A stretch of DNA of 64,000 nucleotides from OLB16 sp964481775 (GCA_964481775.1 CAYZUX010000001.1:35176-99175), one strand, 5' to 3'; counted from the stretch's first letter, positions 50,121 to 59,121 are shown. Notes: a model not told the origin generated them from the sequence alone. Numbers and translations: made by a program.

Positions 50121-51191
50121 TTATGTCACTTCTCGCCGTCCCCCAAGCCAAGCCCTATCGATGATTGCCGAGGCCACAAGAAAGTCGTTGTCATAAAGGG
50201 CCATCACCTGCCCTGGCGTAATGGCGCGCTCTGGTGAGGTGAACACCATCTGAAGCCTCTCTTTACCCACTTCGGTCACGAGCGCTGTTGAGCCTGGATG
50301 ACGATAACGGGGCATGGCGGTGAGAGTTTCACCCTCTTGGAGTGGACGGAACAGGTTGACCTCGGTCAACTCAACCGTATCGGCCAGCAGGTCTTCCTCA
50401 GTCCCAATCACCACCTGTCCAGTAGAGGGTTCCAACTGGACTACATAGAAGGGGCCGCCTGCAAGACCGATCCCTTTACGTTGACCAATCGTGAATCCTT
50501 CAATTCCAGTGTGATGGGCCACCACTTCTCCACCCGAAGTGACGATGTCTCCCGGCGTTCCGTGAGCGAGGGCATTCCGATAGTCAAGGTCATGCGCGAA
50601 ACACAACTCTTGGCTTTCTTCTTTGTCGGCAGTGATCAGCCCGAATTTTTGAGCCAGGGCACGTACCTCTGTTTTGGTCATGCCACCCAAAGGGAAAAGG
50701 AGTGTGTTAAGGACTTCAGGTTGGATCGAGCCCAGGAAATAGGTCTGGTCTTTGTTTCGGTCTACCGCACGGCGGAGGAACTTTCTTCCCTCCTTCTCCT
50801 CGATCTGTGAATAATGCCCTGTGGCAACCTTCTCAAATCCAAGTCTCTCCGCCCACTCCAGGACATAATCGAACTTCACCCATTGGTTGCAACGGTAGCA
50901 GGGGTTGGGCGTGCGTCCGGAGTGGTATTCCTCGGCGAAGTTCTTGAGAACAGTTTTCTGGAAGAGATCCTTGCCATTGAGTGAGTAGTGCGGGATACCG
51001 AGGAAATGGGCCACGCAGCGTGCATCCTCCACATCCTGGAGCGAGCAGCACCCCCCCACGCGTCCCGAATCGGGCGGGGCATCGGCCAGTCGCAAGGTGA
51101 TACCGGTGACTTCATGCCCCTCTTCACGCAGCAATCCAGCCGCCACGCTGCTGTCGACTCCGCCGCTCATCATCACCAGAATCCGTGCCAT
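50121..51191 (-). CDS. mnmA: tRNA-specific 2-thiouridylase
   Basis: 356 residues from the ATG at 51191. An in-frame extension to 51221 is translated from tandem-repeat DNA (VGQAPPYLI) and is unlikely. MnmA features: PP-loop ILVMMSGGVDSSVAAGLL, TPNPCYRCNQWVKFD with the first catalytic cysteine, VATGHYSQI, DQTYFLGSIQPEVL, and SQELCF with the second cysteine, followed by FTIGQRKGIG. It thiolates U34 of the glutamate, lysine and glutamine tRNAs. Its 3' end faces the tRNA-Leu gene. The 5' region is made of repeats and shows no clear ribosome site. Confidence 0.95.
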   Translation of the reverse strand: MARILVMMSGGVDSSVAAGLLREEGHEVTGITLRLADAPPDSGRVGGCCSLQDVEDARCVAHFLGIPHYSLNGKDLFQKTVLKNFAEEYHSGRTPNPCYRCNQWVKFDYVLEWAERLGFEKVATGHYSQIEEKEGRKFLRRAVDRNKDQTYFLGSIQPEVLNTLLFPLGGMTKTEVRALAQKFGLITADKEESQELCFAHDLDYRNALAHGTPGDIVTSGGEVVAHHTGIEGFTIGQRKGIGLAGGPFYVVQLEPSTGQVVIGTEEDLLADTVELTEVNLFRPLQEGETLTAMPRYRHPGSTALVTEVGKERLQMVFTSPERAITPGQVMALYDNDFLVASAIIDRAWLGGRREVT

Positions 51192-51198
51192 GATGAGG

Positions 51199-51363
51199 TA
51201 GGGTGGGGCTTGCCCCACCATCCTGTCAACTCATCCAAGTGGGAGGTGTAGGGTGGGGCTTGCCCCACCATCCTGTCTCATCCAAGTGGGAGATGTAGGG
51301 CGGGCTTGCCCCACCATCCTGTCTCATCCAAGTGGGAGGTGTAGGGTGGGGCTTGCCCCACCG
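51199..51363. repeat. tandem repeat of 46-50 bases with a hairpin in each unit
   Basis: Three full units (51199-51248, 51249-51295, 51296-51341) and a partial fourth from 51342. Each begins TAGGGTGGGGCTTGCCCCAC or a close variant; the TGGGGC-TT-GCCCCA part is a perfect short hairpin. The rest of the unit reads ATCCTGTCTCATCCAAGTGG. A fifth, inverted-type hairpin (GCGGGGCAAGCCCCGC) follows at about 51384-51399. The array lies directly upstream of the mnmA start, within the epimerase-mnmA gap. Confidence 0.85.
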
Positions 51364-51412
51364 TGATGTCTCATCTGGGCACGGCGGGGCAAGCCCCGCC
51401 CAACAGGTTAAT

Positions 51413-51472
51413 CCGGAGTGGCGGACTCATCCGCCTTTGTATAGTACAAGGCGAATGAATTCGCCACTCCGG
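51413..51472. repeat. nested palindrome (three hairpins inside an outer stem)
   Basis: The outer stem CCGGAGTGGCG (51413-51423) pairs with CGCCACTCCGG (51462-51472). Within it are GGCGGA-CTCA-TCCGCC (51420-51435), a small TTGTA-TAG-TACAA hairpin, and GGCGAAT-GA-ATTCGCC (51450-51465). The inner hairpins compete with the outer stem, so two folds are possible. It lies just after the epimerase stop codon. Confidence 0.75.
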
Positions 51473-51487
51473 GGTGAGACCGTGTTT

Positions 51488-52339
51488 TTAACTCCGCTTC
51501 GCCACTTCCGCCTTCATGAAAGCCAGTGCGTCGCTGGCGAGGGTTTCCTCATCCTTGTACATCCGGCGCCAGATCTTGGTTGCGGCCACCAGTTCTGGAA
51601 TGGCTTGGCTGAAAGCTTCGACTGTCAACCACTCGTCATACCCCACCTCTTTAAGAGTGTCGAAGACCTCTTTCCAGTGGACCTGCCCTTTGCCCGGTGT
51701 GCTGCGGTCATTTTCGGAGATATGCACATGGGCCAGGAAAGGCTTGATGCAACGGATCGAGGCGGCCATGTCCTTTTCCTCGATGTGGCTGTGGAAGGTG
51801 TCCCACATGGCCTTACAGTTGGGATGATCAACCGCTTTCAGGAAAGCAACCATGTTTTCGGAACAGGTGAGAAGATAGCACTCGAAACGATTCAGAAACT
51901 CCAAGGCAAGCGTCACCCCACACTTGCCCGCATGCTCAGCAACTTTCTTCATGCTCTCAACTGCACGGTCGAATTCATCCTGGGTAGCATCTTTTCCGCT
52001 GAAAACTCCGATACCTGAGTGGAAGGGGCCGGCGACAATCTTGATCCCGGCTGCCTGGGCGCACTCCACCCCAAGCTTGTTACACTCGATCCCCTTGGCC
52101 CGAATAGCTGGATCGGGACTCATCGGATCATCCTCCGGGCTTCGCACCAGGGTTCCCGTGCGCTCCAAACCTATCCCATCAAGCAATTTTCCGAGTGCTT
52201 CGAACCGGTCTGGATTCAAGTTGAAAATCGGGAGCTCAACCCCGTCGTATCCCATGTTCTTGATCTTCTCGAAAAGAGGTTTGTAAGTCTCTCCCGTAGG
52301 GTCCCCTGTCCAAAGGAGCATATTCAATCCAAATTTCAT
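51488..52339 (-). CDS. sugar isomerase/epimerase (D-tagatose/psicose 3-epimerase-like)
   Basis: 283 residues from the ATG at 52339, which has GGAGG eight bases upstream. TIM barrel of the AP-endonuclease-2 superfamily. The four metal/catalytic residues fall in LALEFLNRFECYLL (E), MWDTFHSHIEE (D), HVHISENDRSTPGKGQVHW (H) and WLTVEAFSQ (E), the order seen in ketose 3-epimerases. Likely C3 epimerisation of a ketohexose or related sugar using a divalent metal. Nearby genes do not point to one pathway; the nearest upstream gene on the same strand is a glycosyltransferase. Confidence 0.88.
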   Translation of the reverse strand: MKFGLNMLLWTGDPTGETYKPLFEKIKNMGYDGVELPIFNLNPDRFEALGKLLDGIGLERTGTLVRSPEDDPMSPDPAIRAKGIECNKLGVECAQAAGIKIVAGPFHSGIGVFSGKDATQDEFDRAVESMKKVAEHAGKCGVTLALEFLNRFECYLLTCSENMVAFLKAVDHPNCKAMWDTFHSHIEEKDMAASIRCIKPFLAHVHISENDRSTPGKGQVHWKEVFDTLKEVGYDEWLTVEAFSQAIPELVAATKIWRRMYKDEETLASDALAFMKAEVAKRS

Positions 52340-52496
52340 GATGTTTGCCTCCAACAAAATATGTGAATGGGCACCATAACTTCACCTATTCAGGGGATAG
52401 ACTAACGCTCTCCAGGTCTGAAGCCAAGAATCAGAGGTGGCCCCCCTTTTTACTGAACCGGCACAGGAGCCACGGGTTTGCTCGGACAACGCCAGT

Positions 52497-53672
52497 TTAG
52501 GGAGAACTCAAGAGGTCATCCACATTCCTCCCGAAGGCTTCAGGAGAATATCTTTTCTGGACCAACTCACGTGCATTTCTACCCAAACGCGCCTTTTCAT
52601 CAGGATTCCTCAAGAGATGGCGAATCGCATTCGCGAATTCCTGAGCAGTATCAGCAACGAGTAAATGTTCACCTGGCTGACAAGGAATCCCCTCATAACC
52701 CATGGTAGTGCTGATAGTTGCCATACCAGCTGAGAAAGCCTCCAGCAGTTTATTTCGAACACCGGCGGCAATCCGGATGGGGCAGAGATAGATGTCTTCC
52801 TCGAACAGGAACTCTGCCATGTTCTTTACATAACCGGTGAATAAGAAACTCTTGTTCTCCTTGATTCGATCGAGTTCGGATGTTGCTCCAAAACCCACGA
52901 CAGTGGTCCTGACAGGCACTTCTTTCAGATAAGGCATCACTTCATCATGGAACCACAAGAGGCCATCGATATTCGGCAGGTAATACAGGGTCCCGGTGAA
53001 GGTGAGGTGTGTCTCTCCATCCCCTCTCCTCCGGGGTGAGAACTCAACAGTATCCACCATGTGGGGAATCACCTCGATACGGGCGGTATTCACGGTTCGA
53101 AGTAAATGCTCCCGATCGACCTCAGAGCAGACCACACAGGCAAAATCGCGCCCCAGCAGCTCCTTCTCATATAGAGGAATCGTTTTGGATTCGCGGCGGT
53201 CCACAATGGCTTTGAAACGGTTCCGTGGATTCTGGACTGCCCGCTCATAATAAAGGGAAAGGGCATCCGGAAGGTCGATCATGACTGGGCCATCAAAGAA
53301 GTCCCTGGCCTGGATGGCATAGGGGGCCATGCGGAAGCGGTCGATATGAAGCCGGTCATACCCTCCATGACGGAGGTCATTCAGAAACTGACTCAGCAAG
53401 GCCCCACTCTGGCAGTGTAAAATCCTCAGGGGAGTGTTTCCAAACCATCCCTTGAGGCAGTTTGCCCAACGCAGCGGCCGGGCTATCGCCACCGGCCGGA
53501 CATCGATCCCCATGGATCGCAAATCCTCCTCGGGTTGAGGGACAGGGCCCGGATCCCGGATGCAGTGAAGGGTCAGGTCATGCCCCCGCGAGGCCATGTG
53601 TGATAGAAAGGAGTAACCCCGCCGGCCATAGGCACCGGAGGGAATCTGAGGAGAAAGACAACAGATTCGCAT
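52497..53672 (-). CDS. glycosyltransferase, GT4/GT1 type
   Basis: 391 residues. GT-B fold: N-terminal domain MRICCLSPQIPSGAYGRRGY ... SHMASRGHDLTLHCI, and C-terminal nucleotide-sugar domain with LTFTGTLYYLPNIDGLLWFH, LFTGYVKNMAEFLFEEDIYL and the acidic donor-site pattern as RNKLLEAFSAGMATISTTMG (E-x7-type region). DLPDALSLYYERA and TIPLYEKELLGRDFACVVCS resemble the GT4 subgroup of TIGR03087/exopolysaccharide-linked transferases. That subgroup often accompanies PEP-CTERM/exosortase systems, and a PEP-CTERM protein is encoded at 58.4 kb. Cytoplasmic or membrane-associated transfer of a sugar to a surface glycan is expected. Confidence 0.85.
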   Translation of the reverse strand: MRICCLSPQIPSGAYGRRGYSFLSHMASRGHDLTLHCIRDPGPVPQPEEDLRSMGIDVRPVAIARPLRWANCLKGWFGNTPLRILHCQSGALLSQFLNDLRHGGYDRLHIDRFRMAPYAIQARDFFDGPVMIDLPDALSLYYERAVQNPRNRFKAIVDRRESKTIPLYEKELLGRDFACVVCSEVDREHLLRTVNTARIEVIPHMVDTVEFSPRRRGDGETHLTFTGTLYYLPNIDGLLWFHDEVMPYLKEVPVRTTVVGFGATSELDRIKENKSFLFTGYVKNMAEFLFEEDIYLCPIRIAAGVRNKLLEAFSAGMATISTTMGYEGIPCQPGEHLLVADTAQEFANAIRHLLRNPDEKARLGRNARELVQKRYSPEAFGRNVDDLLSSP

Positions 53673-53722
53673 GAATCTAGACTATCAGGGTGGGCTTTCG
53701 TTGTGCTAGCCTGAACGCCGGA

Positions 53723-56011
53723 ATGTTGGAGACTTACTTCCGTCTCATTGCCCGCTATCCAGTTGCCGTGACAGCCGCGGTTCTGCCTGTCATGGTGGTG
53801 ACCGCCTATTTCACCCAACAGGTGGGTGTCGATAACAACATCCGCATCTGGTTCGATGCCAAAGATCCGGCCATGGAACATTATGACCGTTTCCTCGAAC
53901 GTTTCGGACGGGATGTGGCGGTGAGTATTGTGTTCTATGGAGACAGTCTCTTCACCGAGGAGAAGCTCGAAAAGTTCCGTTCAGGTGCGCAGAAACTCAA
54001 AGATAAAAGCGTCTGGTTCGAGGATGCGGTCTCGGTAGGGGATGTCTACACAGGATGGAAGGAAATCCAGGCCAAGTTCCCCTCTCCCGCTACGGAAGAG
54101 GCACGTTCAGCTGTCGATCTATTTAAGGAAGAGCTGACCCAATCAGACCTTTTCCGGGGCCTACTGGTTTCCGCGAATGGAAAGGCTGCCGCGCTCAATT
54201 TCACCCTCACCGAAGATGGTAACCGGTATTTTCGTGCCCAGGCCCTTGCCATGGCACGTGAAGTGGCGGATGAAATTGCGGATGGTGGTTCGTATGACAT
54301 GGTCGGGCAGCCAGTCCATGGCGCGGAACTGGACCGTCTCTCCATGCGTGTCAAGAAGCTTTACACCCTGGTAGTCGGAGTGGCCTTTATCCTCTTGCTG
54401 GTGGTTTTTCGTTCGATTGGCCTGGCTTTCTATGGAATCCTCGCAGTTGTCACCACCCTCTTCATCCTTCAAACCTATGTCTATATCCGTGGGCTTGATC
54501 TGAATGTCGTCACCTCCGCCATGCCCACCCTGGTGATTGTCATCTCGTTGGCGAACTGTGTTCACTTGACCACCGAGTTCCGTCAGGAGCTGGCCCACGG
54601 TACCGAACCCTCGCAGGCTCTTATGAATGCGCTCCGGAATGTGATCTGGCCATGCCTCCTGAACGCCATTACCACCTGCTTCGGATTCCTTTCGCTGGTG
54701 TCCAGTACGATTACTCCGATCCGGAATCTGGGAGAGTTTGCGGCAGTAGGTGTGTTGTTGGCTTTTGTCATCTGTCTGACCGTCATGACTGCGGGCATTT
54801 CCCTGTGCCGGAATGGCGTCGCGCGCGGTGTCGCGCAACGTCCCCCAAAACCCGAAGAGGCCGAGTTCTTCTCCAGGATTGCACTGTTCGAGTATGAGTA
54901 CCGTCGTGAAATCGTCTATGGTGCAATTCTCGTCGCGATCTTTGCGATCTGGTCAATCCTGCACCTGCGGATCGAGACCAATCCGCTTGAGTTTTTCCCG
55001 GAATCGAGTCCCTTTGCTCAATCCCATCGCCGTGTGGAAAGGGATTTCACAGGGCTCTCCCCTTTCAGCATCGAGGTGACTGGTACCAGCGATATGCTTG
55101 AACTCAAGAACCTGCGTGCCCTGGAGCTGATCCAACATTTCCTGGTGACCGATCCCGAGCTGAAAAACCGCATCTCACGCAGCAACTCCGCAGTGGACAT
55201 GATCAAGGAAATCAACCGTCAATCGCGCGGTGGCGGACATTTCATGGCTTTTATCCCGAATGATCCCGAGGTCCTTAGAAAGGTGATCGATGGGATGCCG
55301 GAGCGCCTCAAACGCTCCATGGAGAAAAACTTCCTGGCCGATGACCGTCGGACTGCCCGGATTGCGGTCCGTGCCATGACCCTTTCTTCAACTGATTACC
55401 GTGTGATGCTGGATCGTCTCACCGAATGGATGGAGAGCACCTTCAAGGGGGAATACAAGACACGTACCACTGGCGTGGTCCCTCTCATTAACAGTGCCCA
55501 GGATACTATCCTTAGGAGCCAGCTTCAGAGTTTTGGTATTGCCGACCTGGTGATCTTCGTGGTGTATCTCCTGCTCTTGCGTAACCCGCTGGCTGCCATC
55601 ATCGTCATGTTCGCCAACCTGATTCCGATCTTTGTCACGTTGGGCTCCATGTACTGGCTGGACATTTCCTTGAATGCCTCGACTGTCATGATCGCCAGTG
55701 CCGCCATTGGCATCACTGTGGATGACAGCATTCATTTCCTGCACCGTTATTCCCATGAACTGAAACGTCTGCGTTCGCGACGCGAGGCGATCCGCGCCAC
55801 CCTGCGATCGGTGGGCAGGTCGATCACCACCAACTCACTCGTCAACAGCGCCGGCTTCTCCGTGCTCTTCTTCTCGGGTTTCATGCCCACTGTCTACTTC
55901 GGCGGGCTACTCGGTTTCGCGATGTTGAACGCCGCCATTGGTTTATTGGTGATCCTCCCCGGCTACATCCTGGTGTTCGGAATTGCGGGAAAGGAAGAGA
56001 GGACCTCATGA
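53723..56011 (+). CDS. RND/MMPL-superfamily membrane transporter
   Basis: 762 residues from the ATG at 53723 (a GTG at 53690 is possible). Two repeats, each with one helix, a large extracytoplasmic loop and a five-helix bundle: YPVAVTAAVLPVMVVTAYFT with VGVDNNIRIWFD, then LYTLVVGVAFILLLVVFRSI and TSAMPTLVIVISLANCVHLT; second half FAIWSILHLRIETNPLEFFP, IVMFANLIPIFVTLGSMYWL and AASA-type AAIGITVDDSIHFLHRYSHE with the charged residues used for proton relay. This matches RND exporters of the lipid/hopanoid-type (HpnN, MmpL, patched-like). The cargo is probably lipidic. The stop codon overlaps the next gene as ATGA. Confidence 0.88.
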   Translation: MLETYFRLIARYPVAVTAAVLPVMVVTAYFTQQVGVDNNIRIWFDAKDPAMEHYDRFLERFGRDVAVSIVFYGDSLFTEEKLEKFRSGAQKLKDKSVWFEDAVSVGDVYTGWKEIQAKFPSPATEEARSAVDLFKEELTQSDLFRGLLVSANGKAAALNFTLTEDGNRYFRAQALAMAREVADEIADGGSYDMVGQPVHGAELDRLSMRVKKLYTLVVGVAFILLLVVFRSIGLAFYGILAVVTTLFILQTYVYIRGLDLNVVTSAMPTLVIVISLANCVHLTTEFRQELAHGTEPSQALMNALRNVIWPCLLNAITTCFGFLSLVSSTITPIRNLGEFAAVGVLLAFVICLTVMTAGISLCRNGVARGVAQRPPKPEEAEFFSRIALFEYEYRREIVYGAILVAIFAIWSILHLRIETNPLEFFPESSPFAQSHRRVERDFTGLSPFSIEVTGTSDMLELKNLRALELIQHFLVTDPELKNRISRSNSAVDMIKEINRQSRGGGHFMAFIPNDPEVLRKVIDGMPERLKRSMEKNFLADDRRTARIAVRAMTLSSTDYRVMLDRLTEWMESTFKGEYKTRTTGVVPLINSAQDTILRSQLQSFGIADLVIFVVYLLLLRNPLAAIIVMFANLIPIFVTLGSMYWLDISLNASTVMIASAAIGITVDDSIHFLHRYSHELKRLRSRREAIRATLRSVGRSITTNSLVNSAGFSVLFFSGFMPTVYFGGLLGFAMLNAAIGLLVILPGYILVFGIAGKEERTS

Positions 56012-57387
56012 GGCTCCATCGTGTTCTCTTCATGGTGCTCATGGTTGGGCCGTTGATCCCCGCATTGGCAAAACCCGAGCTGCATTTTGCTCCACGCACG
56101 GGGGGGGCATCGGTGAAGATCGAGGCGGCCACCTTTGCCTTGAGTATTGGCGGAGTGTCGAGGGAGGTCACGGTAGACCCTTTTTTCATCCGGACCTCTT
56201 TGGTGACTGTCGCCGAGTACTCCATTTACCTTGCTGACAGTCCCGGGGCGGTCACCCCCGAATACTGGGGCGAGCTGAAGGAGAATCCGAATCAACCGGT
56301 CACTGGCCTTGATCTGCGTGCCATTGTCCCCTTCCTGAAATGGCTTAGCGCGAGTGACAGCCAGCATGTGTACCGTCTGCCCACCGAGGCTGAGTGGCGA
56401 CGTGCTTTCAGCTTGAATCTGCTTGACCGTGAAGACAACCCGGTGGATGAGTTCCTCCTCGACCGTTACAGCGCCTCTTTTTCCGAATGGGGCGATCAGG
56501 AATCCCCTATCCGCAATCCCTTCGGTCCAGTTTCCGGTTTGAATGTGGTCGGGCTCCGTGTCCTGGAGAACCGGGTAGTGGAACGGGGCCCGATAGCCCC
56601 GGATCATGTCAGTCTGCAGGCGGGTTTCCGTTATGCCTTCAGTCTATCCGGTCCTGGTCCGGTGGGAGCCAGGATGATGAAAGAGGCGATGGCCAAGGGA
56701 GACCAGCTTCCGCCCGGTATGAATCCACCCGCCACCCCTCCACCACAACCAACCACAACCACAACAGCCCCAGGATTTCAGCCACTGTTCGCCGAGTTCA
56801 TGCGTCTGCAGGGGGAGCTGGCTGCTGAACAGGCCGCTTACAAGACCAGTCATCCTGCATTCGCACTTTTTGAACAATCAAAGTCCAATCCGCTTCGTCT
56901 CGCATGCCGGAAGGCAACTGAAACATTGAAACAAAAACGTATTCCACCAGCTGAATATCAAAAAGTTGCCACCACGATTCTCCCCAGGATCAAGCCGTTG
57001 ATCCCTCTTGCGATCGCCCAGACTTATGGGAACCTGATCCACCAGACCGTCACCTCGCATCCCCCCAGGGATGAGGTGGACCAGTCCTTTTACCAGGTTC
57101 TCAATCCCATGCTGAAAGAAAGGGAGAAGGCCCAAGGTGCTCGATTTGAGATGCCTTTTCCGGAAGGATCGGTGGAGAGTCTGACTGCTTATTACCTGAT
57201 CGGTTATGAATTGGAGAGATTCCAGGATCTATGGTGGAACACGATCGGGAGGTATCCTTCAGAAATCCGGGAGAAAGAAGCTCGCGCGACCGCGTTGGGA
57301 AAAGAACTTATGGAAAAGTATCCCACCGAGTTCCAGAACCTGATGAGTAGCCTGGCCCCGTTCCTCTCAGTTCCCAAATCCGAATGA
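56008..57387 (+). CDS. exported FGE/SUMF1-like protein coupled to the RND transporter
   Basis: 459 residues; signal peptide MRLHRVLFMVLMVGPLIPAL ending near ALA. The N-terminal half resembles a shortened FGE-sulfatase domain (VDPFFIRTSLVTVAEYSIYL, FLKWLSASDSQHVYRLPTEA-EW, ASFSEWGDQ, and a degenerate C-terminal block up to GFRYAFSLSG). The catalytic cysteines of true FGE are absent, so this is likely a binding fold. A Pro/Thr linker (PPATPPPQPTTTTTAPG, about 232-250) leads to a helical C-terminal domain of about 200 residues that I cannot assign. The 4-base overlap with the RND gene suggests a periplasmic partner of that transporter. Confidence 0.65.
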   Translation: MRLHRVLFMVLMVGPLIPALAKPELHFAPRTGGASVKIEAATFALSIGGVSREVTVDPFFIRTSLVTVAEYSIYLADSPGAVTPEYWGELKENPNQPVTGLDLRAIVPFLKWLSASDSQHVYRLPTEAEWRRAFSLNLLDREDNPVDEFLLDRYSASFSEWGDQESPIRNPFGPVSGLNVVGLRVLENRVVERGPIAPDHVSLQAGFRYAFSLSGPGPVGARMMKEAMAKGDQLPPGMNPPATPPPQPTTTTTAPGFQPLFAEFMRLQGELAAEQAAYKTSHPAFALFEQSKSNPLRLACRKATETLKQKRIPPAEYQKVATTILPRIKPLIPLAIAQTYGNLIHQTVTSHPPRDEVDQSFYQVLNPMLKEREKAQGARFEMPFPEGSVESLTAYYLIGYELERFQDLWWNTIGRYPSEIREKEARATALGKELMEKYPTEFQNLMSSLAPFLSVPKSE

Positions 57388-57406
57388 TTCTTTGCTGGTG
57401 AATAAA

Positions 57407-58102
57407 ATGAATCTTGTCCTTTTTGATATCGATGGGACGCTGACCCATACTGTCAGCACCGATGAAGACTGTTTCAGGAGCGCTTATGAGGAAGCCCTCG
57501 GCATCCCCAACATCAACACCGACTGGTCGGTGTATTCTCACTGTGTCGATTCCACGATCTGCCATGAGATTGTTCAGGCCCATCTTGGACGCTCCCCACT
57601 GGATGGCGAGATCCGCAACCTCAAGGATTGCTTTATGAAGCATCTGAGAGATTGTGCACGTAAAAACCCGCTTGCATTCCAACCCATTCCCGGGATTGGT
57701 GAGGTCTTTTCATGGCTCCGTTCAAGCAAGGATTGGGCCGTCTCGATCGCAACGGGGGGATGGGAGTGTTCTGCCCGTCTGAAACTGGAGTTAGCTGGGA
57801 TTCAAGTGGATGGCCTTCCCTTCGCTTCGGCTGATGATGGTTACACCCGGGAAGACATTCTCTCCATTGCGATCGCGCGAGCGAGAGCCCGGTACCGACA
57901 GGACGGGTTTGATCGGATTGTCTCTGTCGGTGATGGAACCTGGGATGTGATAGGCGCTTCCCGGATGAAACTGCCCTTCATTGGTATCGCGGAAGGTCCA
58001 CAGCGGGAAAGACTTCTGCAACAGGGCGCAAGGGATGTGCTTCCAAATTACCGGGATCTGAATGGCTTCATCTGCTTATTGAAAGAGTCAGTAGTTCCCT
58101 AA
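57407..58102 (+). CDS. HAD-superfamily hydrolase
   Basis: 231 residues from the ATG at 57407; GTG and TTG codons upstream are weaker. HAD motif I FDIDGTLTHT with nucleophile and acid/base aspartates, motif II SIATGG, motif III lysine/arginine region ARARYRQDGF, and motif IV IVSVGDGTWDVIGASRM. A helical C1 cap lies between motifs I and II. This is the phosphoglycolate-phosphatase/beta-phosphoglucomutase-like type. The substrate is unknown. It follows the FGE-like gene by 19 bases. Confidence 0.88.
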   Translation: MNLVLFDIDGTLTHTVSTDEDCFRSAYEEALGIPNINTDWSVYSHCVDSTICHEIVQAHLGRSPLDGEIRNLKDCFMKHLRDCARKNPLAFQPIPGIGEVFSWLRSSKDWAVSIATGGWECSARLKLELAGIQVDGLPFASADDGYTREDILSIAIARARARYRQDGFDRIVSVGDGTWDVIGASRMKLPFIGIAEGPQRERLLQQGARDVLPNYRDLNGFICLLKESVVP

Positions 58103-58378
58103 TCTCAATCAACATGGGTCGTTGAATCCTAGGTTGAATCCTGATTTCAAGATCAGGAACAATTCCTTCCAAGTGCTGATTATGGATGATATCTTATCAT
58201 ATTTGAGATTGTATTTGTCTCCTCTGACAACATCGTGCCGGTCGAAACTCTCACAGGGTTTACATGTAAATTGGTTTATCTGCTTTGTTTCAAGCCACTT
58301 CCATCGATTATCACAATCTGGCACGTCATCTGCCTTAGAAAGAATCAATTCAGGACTGAAAGGACAACGGAGGAAGTC

Positions 58379-59086
58379 ATGCGGACGACGACGAATGAAT
58401 TGGTCTTCAAAGGGATAATCCTTCTCGCAGGATTAATAGTGTTGGTACCTCTGGCCGGGGCTACCCCCATCTATCTCACCTTTGACTGTATTACCAACAA
58501 CAACCCTAACAGTTCAGCGATTGGCGAAAGCCAGCTCAAAGTCAAAGTCGATGAATATGGAGTTGGCAAGGTTCTTTTCACCTTTTTCAACGTTGGGATA
58601 GCGGCCTGTTCGATCACCGACGTGTATTTTGACAATGGCAAACCGGCGGAAACGCTGAAAAATCTGTATGGGCTGATTGACAAAGACAATGGAATAGGTG
58701 GTGACAATGGGGTGGACTTCAGTCCCAATGCCAGTCCCGCCAACCTTCCGGGGGCTAATTTTGCAACTCCTCCATTTGTGGTTTCAGCCGGTCTGTCAGC
58801 GGATTCAGATAGTCCGGTCATGTCCAATGGAGTCAATCCCGGAGAAAGTCTCGGGGTCATCTTCACATTGCTGTCTGGAAAAACCTTTGCTTCGGTTGTG
58901 GCGGCTCTGGCCAGTGGTGACCTGCGTGTCGGTATTCATGTTCAAGGTTTCGCAAATGGGTTCAGTGAGGGTTATATCAACATCCCTCCTCCGAACACTT
59001 CCCTGATTCCGGAACCGGGCACCATCAGTTTACTCGCGATGGGTCTGATCTCTCTTGCTTCCATCAAGAGGCGCCGTACTGCCTGA
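58379..59086 (+). CDS. PEP-CTERM sorting-domain protein
   Basis: 235 residues from the ATG at 58379, with GGAGG six bases upstream; a longer frame from 58235 lacks a ribosome site. Signal peptide: FKGIILLAGLIVLVPLAG followed by ATP. The C-terminus is a full PEP-CTERM signal: IPEPGTISLLAMGLISLASI then KRRRTA. The middle is a single beta-rich domain (LKVKVDEYGVGKVLFTFFN, ITDVYFDNGKPAETLKNLYG, SLGVIFTLLSGKTFASVVAA), like the choice-of-anchor domains of these proteins. It should be processed by an exosortase encoded elsewhere. The 275 bases upstream hold no other gene I can support. Confidence 0.88.
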   Translation: MRTTTNELVFKGIILLAGLIVLVPLAGATPIYLTFDCITNNNPNSSAIGESQLKVKVDEYGVGKVLFTFFNVGIAACSITDVYFDNGKPAETLKNLYGLIDKDNGIGGDNGVDFSPNASPANLPGANFATPPFVVSAGLSADSDSPVMSNGVNPGESLGVIFTLLSGKTFASVVAALASGDLRVGIHVQGFANGFSEGYINIPPPNTSLIPEPGTISLLAMGLISLASIKRRRTA

Positions 59087-59121
59087 AACTCTTGCTTGCT
59101 GGATCGCTTCTGTTGAAAGGG

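Noticed and set aside
51192..51221. Ten-residue N-terminal extension of MnmA
   Set aside because: It is translated from the tandem repeat, and MnmA proteins normally begin right before the PP-loop strand.
51199..51363. Possible CRISPR array
   Set aside because: The units are directly contiguous with no unique spacers, unit length drifts by a few bases, and no cas gene is in the window.
53690..53722. GTG start for the RND protein
   Set aside because: It adds a non-hydrophobic prefix. The ATG at 53723 leads straight into the first membrane segment.
58235..58378. Longer PEP-CTERM protein with 48 extra residues
   Set aside because: It would put a second hydrophobic stretch before the signal peptide and has no ribosome site, while the ATG at 58379 has GGAGG.
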